Shown piece after piece: positions 51,157-59,951 of a DNA stretch of 62,090 bases (position 1 is the stretch's first letter; each line of letters starts with the position of its first letter). The DNA is from an uncultured Prevotella sp. GTDB taxonomy: Bacteria; Bacteroidota; Bacteroidia; Bacteroidales; Bacteroidaceae. Position numbers and translations under genes: made by a program. The notes under the pieces were generated by a model, which did not search any database, was not told the DNA's origin, and saw only the letters and a program-made list of their open reading frames with translations. The stretch lies in contig ONAK01000006.1 in assembly GCA_900315765.1 (NCBI GenBank), forward strand, positions 1-62,090. The letters are read 5' to 3'.

Positions 51157-52536
51157 TTATTTAATACCGCGGTCCTTACGGATGAATTCGATAAGACGTT
51201 CTACAGCTTCTTCTTCGGGAATATTCTTTTCAATACACTCCTTAGCCTTGTAGAGCGAGATCTTACCGCGACCAGCACCTACGTATCCGTAATCAGCATC
51301 AGCCATCTCGCCTGGCCCATTCACGATACAACCCATGATACCAATCTTAAGTCCGACGAGATCCTTTGTTGCTGCCTTAATCTTTGCAATAGTTTCCTGC
51401 AAATTATAGAGGGTACGACCGCAACCTGGACACGAGATATACTCTGTTTTGGTAAATTTTATGCGGGCAGCCTGCAGAATAGCATCAGAAAGCTCTGTGA
51501 GCTTTTCAATTGAGAATTTAGAATTGACAATTGACAATTTATGTGCCTTCTTATCAATCAGCAAGGCACCTACAGCCATAGCGGCTTTAAGCTGCAGTGT
51601 TTCCCAATCTGGGGCTTCAACATTCAGAGTAATGGTATCGTCTTTGATACTTGCTTCAGCCTCCTCACGAAGTTTGCTACACTCTGGTATCATATCAACC
51701 AGTTTACGAGCCACAGGAATCTCACACTCTGGCTCCTCTGACAGCGATACACGGATGGTATCGCCTATGCCCTCAGTAAGCAGTGCGCCAATACCTACAG
51801 CACTCTTTATGCGACCATCTTCGCCTTCACCAGCCTCAGTAACTCCAAGATGCAGAGGATAATGCATATCCTCCTTATCCATTGTTGCAACAAGCAGGCG
51901 CATTGTAGTCACCATCACTACCGTATTGGAAGCTTTGATTGAAATCACAACATCATTGAAATTCTCTCGGCGGAAGATGCGAAGAAATTCCATACAGCTC
52001 TCAACGATTCCTTCTGGCGTGTCGCCGTAACGACTCATTATTCTGTCGGACAATGAACCATGATTAACGCCGATACGAACGGCAGTGTGGTGCTCCTTAC
52101 AGATATTCAGGAAAGGAACCAGTTTTGCCTCAATCTTCTGTAGCTCTGCAGCATACTCTTCATCGGTATATTCCAAGTGCTTGAACGTACGTCCCGGGTC
52201 AACATAGTTACCTGGATTAATACGCACCTTCTCACAATAAAGTGCAGCCACATCAGCTGTATGAGCAGTAAAATGCACATCGGCCACAAGTGGCGTGTTA
52301 TAACCGTCGGCCTTAAGCTGTGCCGATATATTCTTCATATTCTCAGCCTCACGGGTACCTTGGGTGGTAAAGCGCACCAGCTCTCCTCCTGCGTCGATTA
52401 TACGCTTGGCCTGAGCTACGCAACCCTCTGTATTATTGGTATCAACAGTACCCATCGACTGAATACGAATAGGATTCTGTCCGCCTATACCGATATTCCC
52501 CACGCGAGTTTCGGATGACAATCTTCTTTTATACAT
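51157..52536 (-). CDS. ispG: 4-hydroxy-3-methylbut-2-enyl diphosphate synthase (IspG/GcpE)
   Basis: 459 residues. TIM-barrel part with GGQNPIRIQSMGTVDT, VADVHF, RINPGN and GVNHGSL; the [4Fe-4S] ligands are Cys369, Cys372 (CPGCGR) and Cys403 (MGCIVNGPGE). It makes HMBPP in the methylerythritol pathway begun by Dxs. The segment between barrel and cluster domain (~275-350) is short compared with the large insert I expect in many Bacteroidetes IspG proteins. Residues 333-344 (KLSIVNSKFSIE) are encoded by a tandem repeat (51510-51539). Last gene of the operon, 2 bp after purE. Confidence 0.95.
   Translation of the reverse strand: MYKRRLSSETRVGNIGIGGQNPIRIQSMGTVDTNNTEGCVAQAKRIIDAGGELVRFTTQGTREAENMKNISAQLKADGYNTPLVADVHFTAHTADVAALYCEKVRINPGNYVDPGRTFKHLEYTDEEYAAELQKIEAKLVPFLNICKEHHTAVRIGVNHGSLSDRIMSRYGDTPEGIVESCMEFLRIFRRENFNDVVISIKASNTVVMVTTMRLLVATMDKEDMHYPLHLGVTEAGEGEDGRIKSAVGIGALLTEGIGDTIRVSLSEEPECEIPVARKLVDMIPECSKLREEAEASIKDDTITLNVEAPDWETLQLKAAMAVGALLIDKKAHKLSIVNSKFSIEKLTELSDAILQAARIKFTKTEYISCPGCGRTLYNLQETIAKIKAATKDLVGLKIGIMGCIVNGPGEMADADYGYVGAGRGKISLYKAKECIEKNIPEEEAVERLIEFIRKDRGIK
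51510..51539 (+). repeat. Tandem heptamer repeat inside ispG
   Basis: TTGAGAATTTAGAATTGACA then ATTGACAATT; in frame on the minus strand, encoding KLSIVNSKFSI in the linker region. Unit type TTGACAA as at 24507 and 29669. Confidence 0.8.
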
Positions 52537-52538
52537 CT

Positions 52539-53045
52539 TTAATTTGTTTTGAACTGATATTTAATTTCAGCCAGTTCCTCGTTGGCCTTTTCAATCTTGA
52601 TACGCAGATTTCCCTTGTATACAGCCAGACGCTGCGCCAGGTCCTGATCGCCCAGAGCCATCATCTCAACAGCCAATATAGCAGCATTCTGTGCGCCGTT
52701 CACACCTACTGTTGCTACAGGTATTCCCGGAGGCATCTGGATGATAGACAGCATGGCATCAAGCCCGTCGAGCATACCCTTGATAGGCACTCCGATAACG
52801 GGCAATGTGGTAGATGCAGCGATAACACCAGGCAGGGCTGCAGCCATACCGGCTCCTGCAATGATCACCTTGATACCGCGATCCTTGGCAGTACGGGCAA
52901 ACTCCTCAACAGCATCGGGAGTGCGATGAGCCGAGAGGGCATTCACTTCAAAAGGCACCTGCATCTCGTCGAGCAACTTGCAGGCTTTTTCCATAATGGG
53001 CAGATCACTTGTGCTACCCATGATAATACTTACTAATGGCTTCAT
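52539..53045 (-). CDS. purE: N5-carboxyaminoimidazole ribonucleotide mutase (PurE)
   Basis: 168 residues from the ATG at 53045. Class I PurE motifs: IMGSTSDLPIM near the start, SAHRTPD, IAGAGMAAALPGVIA, and GVNGAQNAAILA. It performs a step in purine synthesis. The frame extends far upstream across a repeat, but only this start gives the family N-terminus. It lies after a repeat-filled 38-bp gap from the PAP2-like gene. Confidence 0.95.
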   Translation of the reverse strand: MKPLVSIIMGSTSDLPIMEKACKLLDEMQVPFEVNALSAHRTPDAVEEFARTAKDRGIKVIIAGAGMAAALPGVIAASTTLPVIGVPIKGMLDGLDAMLSIIQMPPGIPVATVGVNGAQNAAILAVEMMALGDQDLAQRLAVYKGNLRIKIEKANEELAEIKYQFKTN

Positions 53046-53048
53046 ATA

Positions 53049-53083
53049 TTTGACAATTTGACTATTTACTATTTGACTATTTT
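53049..53083 (+). repeat. Tandem repeat (TTGACTAT type) between the PAP2-like gene and purE
   Basis: TTTGACAA, TTTGACTA, TTTACTA, TTTGACTA units fill the gap between the two genes. Same general family as the TTGATAA repeats. Confidence 0.75.
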
Positions 53084-53704
53084 TTATAGATAAATCAACC
53101 CGAGGACTGAGCATATCAGACCTACGAAAAATCCTGCCAAGACCTGCGCCAATGAGTGCTGACGCAAAATCATTCTGCTGGTACCAAGCACGCCTGCCAG
53201 TATGAGTACCAGACAGAGCCACCATACAGGATTGAATCCAAAGAATTCGCCAAACACGAACAGGGCTCCAGCCACACCTCCGATAGCCGATGTATGTGTA
53301 GAGATTTTCCACCATACGTTTATCAGCGCGCATACTATCTGAATAGAGAGCGCAGCCGACACAATGGTTCCCATAAAGTGCGGAATATGCAGCATGTCCA
53401 TAATATACACACAGAAAAAATAGCAGAGAATGGAGATTACATAGGGCACCATACGGCGTTCTTTGTGACCCAATTCAATCAAGTTCCACCCCTGATATTT
53501 GCGATACAGATGGATAAGCACCGTGGGCAACAATATGGTGAAGAAGTAAACCAGCGTAAGCACCTGCAGCTTGTAGGCTGTAGGCATCAGACTGAGATAG
53601 CTCAGGAAGAAGAGCGACATCAAGCCCACTATAGGCAGATAGAATGGTGTGAACACCATACTGATCACTCTTGCTGTTAGAATTATATTTTTTTCTCTAC
53701 TCAT
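53084..53704 (-). CDS. PAP2-like phosphatase family membrane protein
   Basis: 206 residues with about six membrane segments. Partial PAP2 motifs: KISTHTSAIGG in place of the PSGH motif and SRMILRQHSLAQVLAG matching SR-x5-H-x3-D only in part, since the Asp is not present. The KX6RP motif is not clear (GHKERRMVPY). It may be a lipid phosphatase or a non-catalytic relative. Start overlaps the rpoN stop by 4 bp. Confidence 0.7.
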   Translation of the reverse strand: MSREKNIILTARVISMVFTPFYLPIVGLMSLFFLSYLSLMPTAYKLQVLTLVYFFTILLPTVLIHLYRKYQGWNLIELGHKERRMVPYVISILCYFFCVYIMDMLHIPHFMGTIVSAALSIQIVCALINVWWKISTHTSAIGGVAGALFVFGEFFGFNPVWWLCLVLILAGVLGTSRMILRQHSLAQVLAGFFVGLICSVLGLIYL

Positions 53705-55212
53705 TTTCTTAGTCGTGCTATGGGTATACCCAACTGTTCGCGATACTTGGCCACCGTACGACGGGCGATGGGGAATCCCTTTTCTGCAAGCTGATCTTTC
53801 AGTTGGTCGTCGCTAAGCGGTTTGCGCTTATCCTCTGCGTCAATCAGGTCGCGCAGGGCAGCTTTTATCTGTCGGGTGCTCAATTCCTCACCGCTTTCAG
53901 TAACATATCCGTCGCTGAAAAAGTGGCGTAGCGGGAAAGTCCCCCAACGTGTCTGGGCGTATTTCGAATTGCTAACTCGCGATACAGTCGATATATCAAG
54001 GCCAGCCTTCTCAGCCACGTCTTTCAGAATCATCGGGCGCAGCGATGCTTCATCGCCGTCGAGGAAGAACTGTCGCTGCAACTGTATGATGGCACGCATG
54101 GTTACAGTAAGCGTATGGCGGCGCACCTTTACAGCCTCAATAAATCCTTGTGCAGCATCCACCTTCTTCTTGATATACAGCAGAGCCTCCTTGGTCTGAC
54201 GACTCAAGTGGTCTTTGTTCTGCTGATACTCCTTCATCGAGTCTACAAACGACTGAGACACTTTCAGTTCAGGCACCTCACCGTTATTCAGCGTAAAAGA
54301 TATTGTCCCGTCGTCCTGTGTGTCTACGATGAAATCGGGCGTAATCTGCTGCATGTTTCTGCCCACCACCTCACCAAGCGATGCTCCTGGACGGGGATTC
54401 AGCTTACGCAATTCACGAAACAGCACTTCGGCCTGAGTATCGTTAAGCCCAAGATCGGCCTGAATCTTGTCCCAGTGCTTACGTGTAAACGCCTCGAAAT
54501 AATTGTTCACCACACGCTCCATCAGGTCGCGCAACTTCGACGGGTCGCGGCGTTCTATCTGCAGCAGCAAGCACTCCTGCAGCGATCGTGCTCCGATACC
54601 AGCCGGATCGAAGGCTTGTAACATCAGCAGCACTTGTTCTATCTCTTTCTCGGTAGCATCGATGTTATGATAGATGGCAAGCTCGTCGCTCACAATGTCG
54701 AGCGCTTTCCGCAGCAAGCCGTCATCGTCGAGCGAGCCTATTAGATATTCAATAATATCGCGCTGCTTAGGCGTCAGATTCATCTCGCCAACCTGCTCTT
54801 TCAGTTGGTCGTAAAACGATTCTGTCTCACCATACACGATCTCCTCGCGATCCTCACTATACGAACTACCACTCTGGTATACGGGCAAGTCCTCATCGTC
54901 GCGCCCCAATCCGCTCAGAGCTTCGTCGAGTGCCGACTGGCGTTCTTCACGCTCTGTAGCCGCCTCGTAGTCGTCCTGAGCATCTGAGTCGTCATTATTA
55001 TTGTAATCAACTTCACCAGATGCCTCATTGTCATCGAACGACGACTCACTCTCGAGTGCGGGGTTGTCGTTCATTTCGGTGTTGATACGGTCAATCAACT
55101 GCGCCACTGGTAGTTCTATCAGCGACGATTGCAACAACTGTTGCTGCGAGAACGTCTGTCCTAACTTCTGTTGTTGTAGTTGTTCCTGTATCTGTGTATT
55201 TTCGTTTTTCAC
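53701..55212 (-). CDS. rpoN: RNA polymerase sigma-54 factor
   Basis: 503 residues. Region I is glutamine-rich (QLQQQKLGQTFSQQQLLQSSLIELP), region II is acidic (DDNEASGEVDYNNNDDSD), and region III ends with a helix-turn-helix and the RpoN box ARRTVAKYRE. It directs transcription at -24/-12 promoters and needs an activator ATPase, none of which is in this window. Second gene of an operon with a hypothetical gene, the PAP2-like gene, purE and ispG. A degenerate TTCACCTTT repeat lies by its start codon. Confidence 0.97.
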   Translation of the reverse strand: MKNENTQIQEQLQQQKLGQTFSQQQLLQSSLIELPVAQLIDRINTEMNDNPALESESSFDDNEASGEVDYNNNDDSDAQDDYEAATEREERQSALDEALSGLGRDDEDLPVYQSGSSYSEDREEIVYGETESFYDQLKEQVGEMNLTPKQRDIIEYLIGSLDDDGLLRKALDIVSDELAIYHNIDATEKEIEQVLLMLQAFDPAGIGARSLQECLLLQIERRDPSKLRDLMERVVNNYFEAFTRKHWDKIQADLGLNDTQAEVLFRELRKLNPRPGASLGEVVGRNMQQITPDFIVDTQDDGTISFTLNNGEVPELKVSQSFVDSMKEYQQNKDHLSRQTKEALLYIKKKVDAAQGFIEAVKVRRHTLTVTMRAIIQLQRQFFLDGDEASLRPMILKDVAEKAGLDISTVSRVSNSKYAQTRWGTFPLRHFFSDGYVTESGEELSTRQIKAALRDLIDAEDKRKPLSDDQLKDQLAEKGFPIARRTVAKYREQLGIPIARLRK

Positions 55213-55222
55213 TTTTTCACCT

Positions 55223-55870
55223 TTACTTATAGTATTCCTTCAGTTGCTCGGCATACGATGCCAACTCCTCGGGATTAGCGTTTCCGAATCGGCGCCACAC
55301 CTGCTGACAGGCAAGCACCAAATCGCCCATAACTACATCTTTACGATTAAGGTATGGGTCGCAATGCATAAATGCTTCAAGCACCTCCACCACAGCTTCC
55401 GGTTTCTGTTTTATCAGTTTGGCCAGTTCCTGCACCTCAGGCGTCTCAGGCACCATCGTTATGGGTGTAAGACGGAAATACAAGTCGAGAATCAACGTTA
55501 GCGCCACTGGTGTCAGCGTTGCACCATCGGCTATCGGCTTAAAATCTTTCTCAAAACTCTCGTTGGTTTCAACACCGTCGTAGAACTCCATCGCATTGTT
55601 GAACCCCCACATTTCGCGCAGCAGATTGACGGCACGCTTCAACTTCTTGGGGTTGTTGCCATACAACTCCCAGAATCGTTCCACGCGTGGTGTTTCAAGG
55701 TTGGCTATCTGGCACATTTTGTTAAAAAGCAAGTTGGGAGCAATGTGCAGTTCTAAGCTCAAATCTACCATGCCACGACTGTACATTGGCTTGATTCCTA
55801 CGGGCTTTTGTAGGTACAACTGAAGCAGTAGTAACCAGTATTCATCCTGCCATTTTGAGTTTTTTGCCAT
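55223..55870 (-). CDS. Conserved hypothetical protein upstream of rpoN
   Basis: 215 residues, not recognised as a named domain. It is soluble, rich in aromatic residues and helices, begins MAKNSKWQDEYWLLLLQLYL, and has the basic helix NPKKLKRAVNLLREMWGF near 75-92. No signal peptide or catalytic motif is evident. It starts the rpoN operon (10 bp before rpoN) with promoter TATTTTTG at 55891-55898. A role linked to sigma-54 is possible only by position. Confidence 0.75.
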   Translation of the reverse strand: MAKNSKWQDEYWLLLLQLYLQKPVGIKPMYSRGMVDLSLELHIAPNLLFNKMCQIANLETPRVERFWELYGNNPKKLKRAVNLLREMWGFNNAMEFYDGVETNESFEKDFKPIADGATLTPVALTLILDLYFRLTPITMVPETPEVQELAKLIKQKPEAVVEVLEAFMHCDPYLNRKDVVMGDLVLACQQVWRRFGNANPEELASYAEQLKEYYK

Positions 55871-55890
55871 AATTATCTGCTATTTTTTTG

Positions 55891-55898
55891 CAAAAATA
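55891..55898 (-). promoter_or_regulatory. Bacteroidetes -7 box (TATTTTTG) for the rpoN operon
   Basis: TATTTTTG on the minus strand, 20 bp before the first gene. Closely spaced divergent pair with 55911-55918. Confidence 0.55.
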
Positions 55899-55910
55899 AT
55901 GCTTTTTTTG

Positions 55911-55918
55911 TATATTTG
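55911..55918 (+). promoter_or_regulatory. Bacteroidetes -7 box (TATATTTG) for the histidine phosphatase gene
   Basis: TATATTTG, 21 bp before the ATG at 55940. A good ribosome site AAAGGAG lies at 55927-55933. Confidence 0.65.
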
Positions 55919-55939
55919 CAACCGAAAAAGGAGAAATTT

Positions 55940-57229
55940 ATGAGAAAAGTTATATTATTTGCCCTTTGGGCACTTTCATTAACCTGTATTGACGCCCAAA
56001 ATGTACGAGATCAGCTCATGCGCGACTTTCTTAAAGCCGGAAGTAACTATTATGCATATCAAGGTCCCACTCGCAAGCTTACCCCAGCTCCAAGTGGTTA
56101 CAAGCCTTTCTATCTCAGCAGCTACGCCCGTCACGGGTCGCGATATCTGATCAAGGAGAAAGAGTATGACTACCCTTATTTTGAGTTAGAGAAAGCCGAA
56201 GAAGCAGGAAAACTAACCAACTTAGGAAAGAAGGCATTAAGGCTGTTAGGTTACTTACGCGAAGATGCTAAGGGGCGCTATGGCGACCTTACTCCTCTGG
56301 GTGCTGCTCAGCATCGCCAGATAGCCCAACGCATGTACGACCGTTTCCCCGAGGTTTTCAGCGGTCGTGCAATCGTAGAAGCCAAGAGTACCGTTGTTAT
56401 CCGCTGCATCTTATCTATGCAGAATGAGCTACTGCAGTTGTCCAAGAACAATCCGCGCCTGATTTTCAACTCCGACGCTTCGCAGTACGACATGTACTAT
56501 ATGAACTTCCAGGATTCAGCACTTTACAAGAAGCGCTACTCGCAGAAGACGCAAGAAATTTACAACGAGTTCTGCAAGAAATACGCGATTCATAAAAGGG
56601 CCATGATTAAGCTGTTCAACGATACAGCCTACTTCAACCATGAGGTTGATGCATTTGAGCTTAACAAGTCGATATTCAAGATTGCGTCGAGCGTTCAAGG
56701 CACTGAGATGCGCGATCTGTTTAACCTGTTCAACATCTACAGCCCTGACGAGCTTTACGACAACTGGCTGCAGGCCAACGCGTTTTGGTTCCTCAGTTTC
56801 GGATGCAACCCCTACAACGGCGCCCAGCAGCCTTATACACAGCGCAACCTACTGCGTCGCATCATCGTAGATGCCGACAGCTGCATCCATCGTTCTACCC
56901 CGGGCGCCACACTACGTTTCGGTCACGAGACGATTATCCTGCCGCTGGCCTGCTTGTTAGACCTTAACGGATATGGTAGGCAGATAGACGATTTGGAAAA
57001 GCTGGACATCAACGGATGGATTAACTTTGAGGTATTCCCGATGGCGGCAAACATACAATTTGTGTTCTACCGTAGGAACAAGAAAGAAAACGACATTATT
57101 TTCAAGGTATTACTGAACGAAAACGAGGCTACCCTGCCCCTTAAAACCGACATCGCTCCGTATTATCACTGGAAGGATTTCCGCGAATTCTATCTCAAGA
57201 AATTAGATGCTTATGTCCTCGCGCCATAA
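55940..57229 (+). CDS. Secreted histidine-type phosphatase (histidine acid phosphatase / MINPP-like)
   Basis: 429 residues from the ATG at 55940, with signal peptide MRKVILFALWALSLTCIDAQ. Catalytic RHGSR at 64-68 (SYARHGSRY) and the proton-donor region LRFGHETIILPL (HE) fit the clade-2 histidine phosphatases that include multiple inositol polyphosphate phosphatases. It may release phosphate from phytate or similar esters outside the cytoplasm. The end overlaps nrdG by 27 bp on the opposite strand. Confidence 0.88.
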   Translation: MRKVILFALWALSLTCIDAQNVRDQLMRDFLKAGSNYYAYQGPTRKLTPAPSGYKPFYLSSYARHGSRYLIKEKEYDYPYFELEKAEEAGKLTNLGKKALRLLGYLREDAKGRYGDLTPLGAAQHRQIAQRMYDRFPEVFSGRAIVEAKSTVVIRCILSMQNELLQLSKNNPRLIFNSDASQYDMYYMNFQDSALYKKRYSQKTQEIYNEFCKKYAIHKRAMIKLFNDTAYFNHEVDAFELNKSIFKIASSVQGTEMRDLFNLFNIYSPDELYDNWLQANAFWFLSFGCNPYNGAQQPYTQRNLLRRIIVDADSCIHRSTPGATLRFGHETIILPLACLLDLNGYGRQIDDLEKLDINGWINFEVFPMAANIQFVFYRRNKKENDIIFKVLLNENEATLPLKTDIAPYYHWKDFREFYLKKLDAYVLAP

Positions 57230-57700
57230 CACCACCTTGCCCTGATAGAGCGAAGTTGGCACGTCGATAATCCGTTGGTTCGATGAACCACGGAACAGCA
57301 GATCGGGGTCTTTCAATCGCTCTACAAACGGACCATCCACCAGCACGTCGATCTGTTCCAGCAGTTCACGCTGATCATCTTGTATCAGGCTTTCGAAAGT
57401 AAAGCCTGTAAAACACCAGATATCCTTATTCGTATTCTCGTGAATAGCACGGGCCAGTTCGGCGAAGCCTGCAGCCTGATACATAGGGTCGCCCCCCGAA
57501 AAGGTTACGTTAGCAAAGGGGTCGTCCATGATAATCTTCAACAGCTGCTGAGTAGTCATCTCGTGCCCGCCGTCGAATGCCCACGACTGGGGATTATGAC
57601 ATCCCGGACACTGATGATTACACCCGGCACAATAAATGGAGGTCCGGAACCCCGGACCATCCACCATTGTATCTTCAAGAATATCTAAGACCCTTATCAT
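57203..57700 (-). CDS. nrdG: Anaerobic ribonucleotide reductase activating protein NrdG
   Basis: 165 residues. Radical SAM motif C-x3-C-x2-C as CNHQCPGC (Cys27, Cys31, Cys34) after the VDGPGFRTSIY start, and FSGGDPM for SAM binding. It installs the glycyl radical on NrdD. It appears intact although nrdD directly upstream is broken. Separated from nrdD by a 71-bp palindrome. Confidence 0.95.
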   Translation of the reverse strand: MIRVLDILEDTMVDGPGFRTSIYCAGCNHQCPGCHNPQSWAFDGGHEMTTQQLLKIIMDDPFANVTFSGGDPMYQAAGFAELARAIHENTNKDIWCFTGFTFESLIQDDQRELLEQIDVLVDGPFVERLKDPDLLFRGSSNQRIIDVPTSLYQGKVVLWREDISI

Positions 57701-57709
57701 ATTCTTTTT

Positions 57710-57780
57710 GCAACGGACTACAGGACTTGAGGACTTTTTTCTCAGTGATAATCAGTCCTGTTAGTCCTGTAGTCCGTTGC
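57710..57780. repeat. Long palindrome with tandem AGTCCTG units between nrdG and nrdD
   Basis: Perfect 18-bp arms (57710-57727 and 57763-57780, GCAACGGACTACAGGACT type), continued by a second 6-bp pair AGGACT/AGTCCT after small internal loops. Each arm is itself made of repeated AGTCCTG-like units. Confidence 0.9.
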
Positions 57781-57787
57781 TATAATA

Positions 57788-59928
57788 TTAGTTATCAAAT
57801 AAATCTTTCGCTCCGTGGTTTATGTGGGTTACGCGGTCGTTAAGCTCAGCCAGTTTGCCTGAGTTCCAACGGTCGGTAGTACCTACCAGATATCCAGTGA
57901 TGCGCTGCAGTTTGTCGATGTTTGTCGATCCGCATTTTGGGCATTTCTCCAGATGGTCGTCGGCATTCTCATAGCCGCAGTCCATACAGCGGTTGCGATT
58001 ATGGTTCACACTGCCGTATCCCATGTTCAGCTGGTCCATCATGTCAACCACACTCATAATAACCTGTGGGTTATGTGTAGCGTCGCCGTCAATCTCTACG
58101 TAGAAGATATGTCCACCACGGGTCTAACACCAGGAATCACGCCAAACTCCTTGCGGTCTTTCTTTGTGAACTTTCCGCTCAGTCCCTCGGCTGGTGTGGC
58201 CAGCACGCTGTAGTTATGATGGTAGCGCTCGCAGAATTCGTTCGCGCGCTCGCGCATGTATCCTACTATCTTCAGTCCCAGCTCCTGCGATTTCTCACTC
58301 TCGCCATGATGCTTACCGGTGAGTGCAACCAGTGCCTCGGCCAGTCCGATGAAACCGATGCCCAGTGTTCCCTGATTGATAACGCTCTCGATGGTATCCA
58401 TTGGCTTCAGCTTGTCGGCACCAATCCACAAGTTCTGCATCAGCAGTGGGAACTGCTTGGCAAAAGCTGTCTTTTGGAACTGGAATCGGTCATCAAGCTG
58501 CTTGGCAGTAATCTCCAACATCTGGTCGAGCTTGGCAAAGAACATATCTATACGTTTCTGTTCGTTCTGCTCATCGCGGCACTCCAGTGCCAGCTTTACA
58601 ATGTTGATAGTAGAGAAGCTCAGGTTTCCGCGACCGATACTGGTCTTTGGTCCGAATCGGTTCTCGAACACGCGGGTACGGCATCCCATTGTAGCCACCT
58701 CGTGAACATAGCGCTTAGGATCGTCGGCCTTCCATTCCTCATCCTGATTGAATGTAGCATCCAGATTCAGGAAGTTAGGGAAGAATCTGCGAGCCGTTAC
58801 CTTGCAAGCCAGCTGATAGAGGTCGAAGTTACGATCCTCGGGCAGATAGTTCACACCACGCTTCTTCTTCCATATCTGTATGGGGAAGATGGCAGTCTCG
58901 CCGTTACCCACACCTTCGTAGGTGCTCAGCAGTATCTCGCGCATCACGCAGCGACCTTCGGCACTGGTGTCGGTACCGTAGTTGATACTTGAGAACACCA
59001 CTTGGTTACCACCACGCGAATGAATCGTGTTCATGTTGTGGATAAATGCCTCCATTGCCTGATGCACTCTGCCCACAGTCTTATTGATGGCATGCTGACG
59101 CGCACGGTCCTTGCCCTGCAGACCGTCAAGTGGTGCCTTCAGATAGTCCATCAAAGGCTCGTCATACAGTTCTTTGTAGTCCTCACCGTTCAGCTCTTCC
59201 AGCGCCTTCAGCTCCTCAATGTAGCTCATACGCACGTATGGAGCCAGATAGAAGTCGAACGCAGGAATAGCCTGTCCGCCGTGCATCTCGTTCTGTGCAC
59301 ACTCCATCGAGATACAGGCCAGCACGCTGGCTGTCTCAATGCGCTTAGCTGCGCGCGATGCGCCGTGCCCGGCAGTAAAGCCATTCTGCAGGATATTATC
59401 AAGCGGATGCTGCACACAGGTAAGACTCTTGGTTGGATAGTAATCCTTGTCGTGAATGTGCAGGTAGTTATGCTCCACAGCGTTGCGACTCTCTTCACTC
59501 AGAAGGTAGTCGTCAACAAACGGCTTTGTTGTCTCGCTGGCAAACTTCATCATCATGCCGGCAGGTGTATCGGCGTTCATATTGGCATTCTCGCGCGTTA
59601 CATCGTTGTTCTTGATATTAACAATGTCGAGAAATACCTCGCGGGTCTTTGCCTTACGTGCTATCGAGCGCTGGTTGCGATAGGCGATGTACTTCTGAGC
59701 CACGTCTTTACGACTCGACTTCATCAGCTCCATCTCCACCAGGTCTTGTATCTCCTCCACCGTCATCTGTCCGTCGCCCTTCTGAGCTATACGGTCGGTA
59801 ATCTGGTAGAGCAGTCGCTCGTCCTCGCCTTTGTCTGTATGTAACATGGCCTTTCGTATGGCGGCCATCACCTTCTGTTCGTTAAATCCAACTATGCGCC
59901 CATCGCGCTTTACTACTGTCTGTATCAT
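57788..59928 (-). pseudogene. nrdD: Anaerobic ribonucleoside-triphosphate reductase NrdD, interrupted by deletion and frameshift
   Basis: Codons 1-601 (59928 to 58126) encode an ATP-cone (VVKRDGRIVGFNEQKV) and most of the class III catalytic barrel, ending FGVIPGV. The frame then runs out after nine off-frame residues (stop at 58096-58098). The remaining 111 codons continue in another frame from about 58123: TRGGHIFYVEIDGD, the zinc site CMDCGYE...CPKCG, and the glycyl-radical region RITGYLVGTTD. Compared with the family, about 30-40 residues (YYTNS region) seem lost at the join. It is either a real lesion or an assembly error. Confidence 0.8.
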
Positions 59929-59951
59929 GAGGTTCTTAATTATTACATTTT

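Noticed and set aside
53084-53704. Firm call as an active PAP2 phosphatase
   Set aside because: The three catalytic motifs are incomplete (no clear KX6RP, STHTS instead of PSGH, last Asp missing), so only family resemblance is claimed.
58090-58140. Programmed frameshift in nrdD
   Set aside because: No slippery heptamer at the join, and family residues appear to be missing, which a frameshift alone would not explain.
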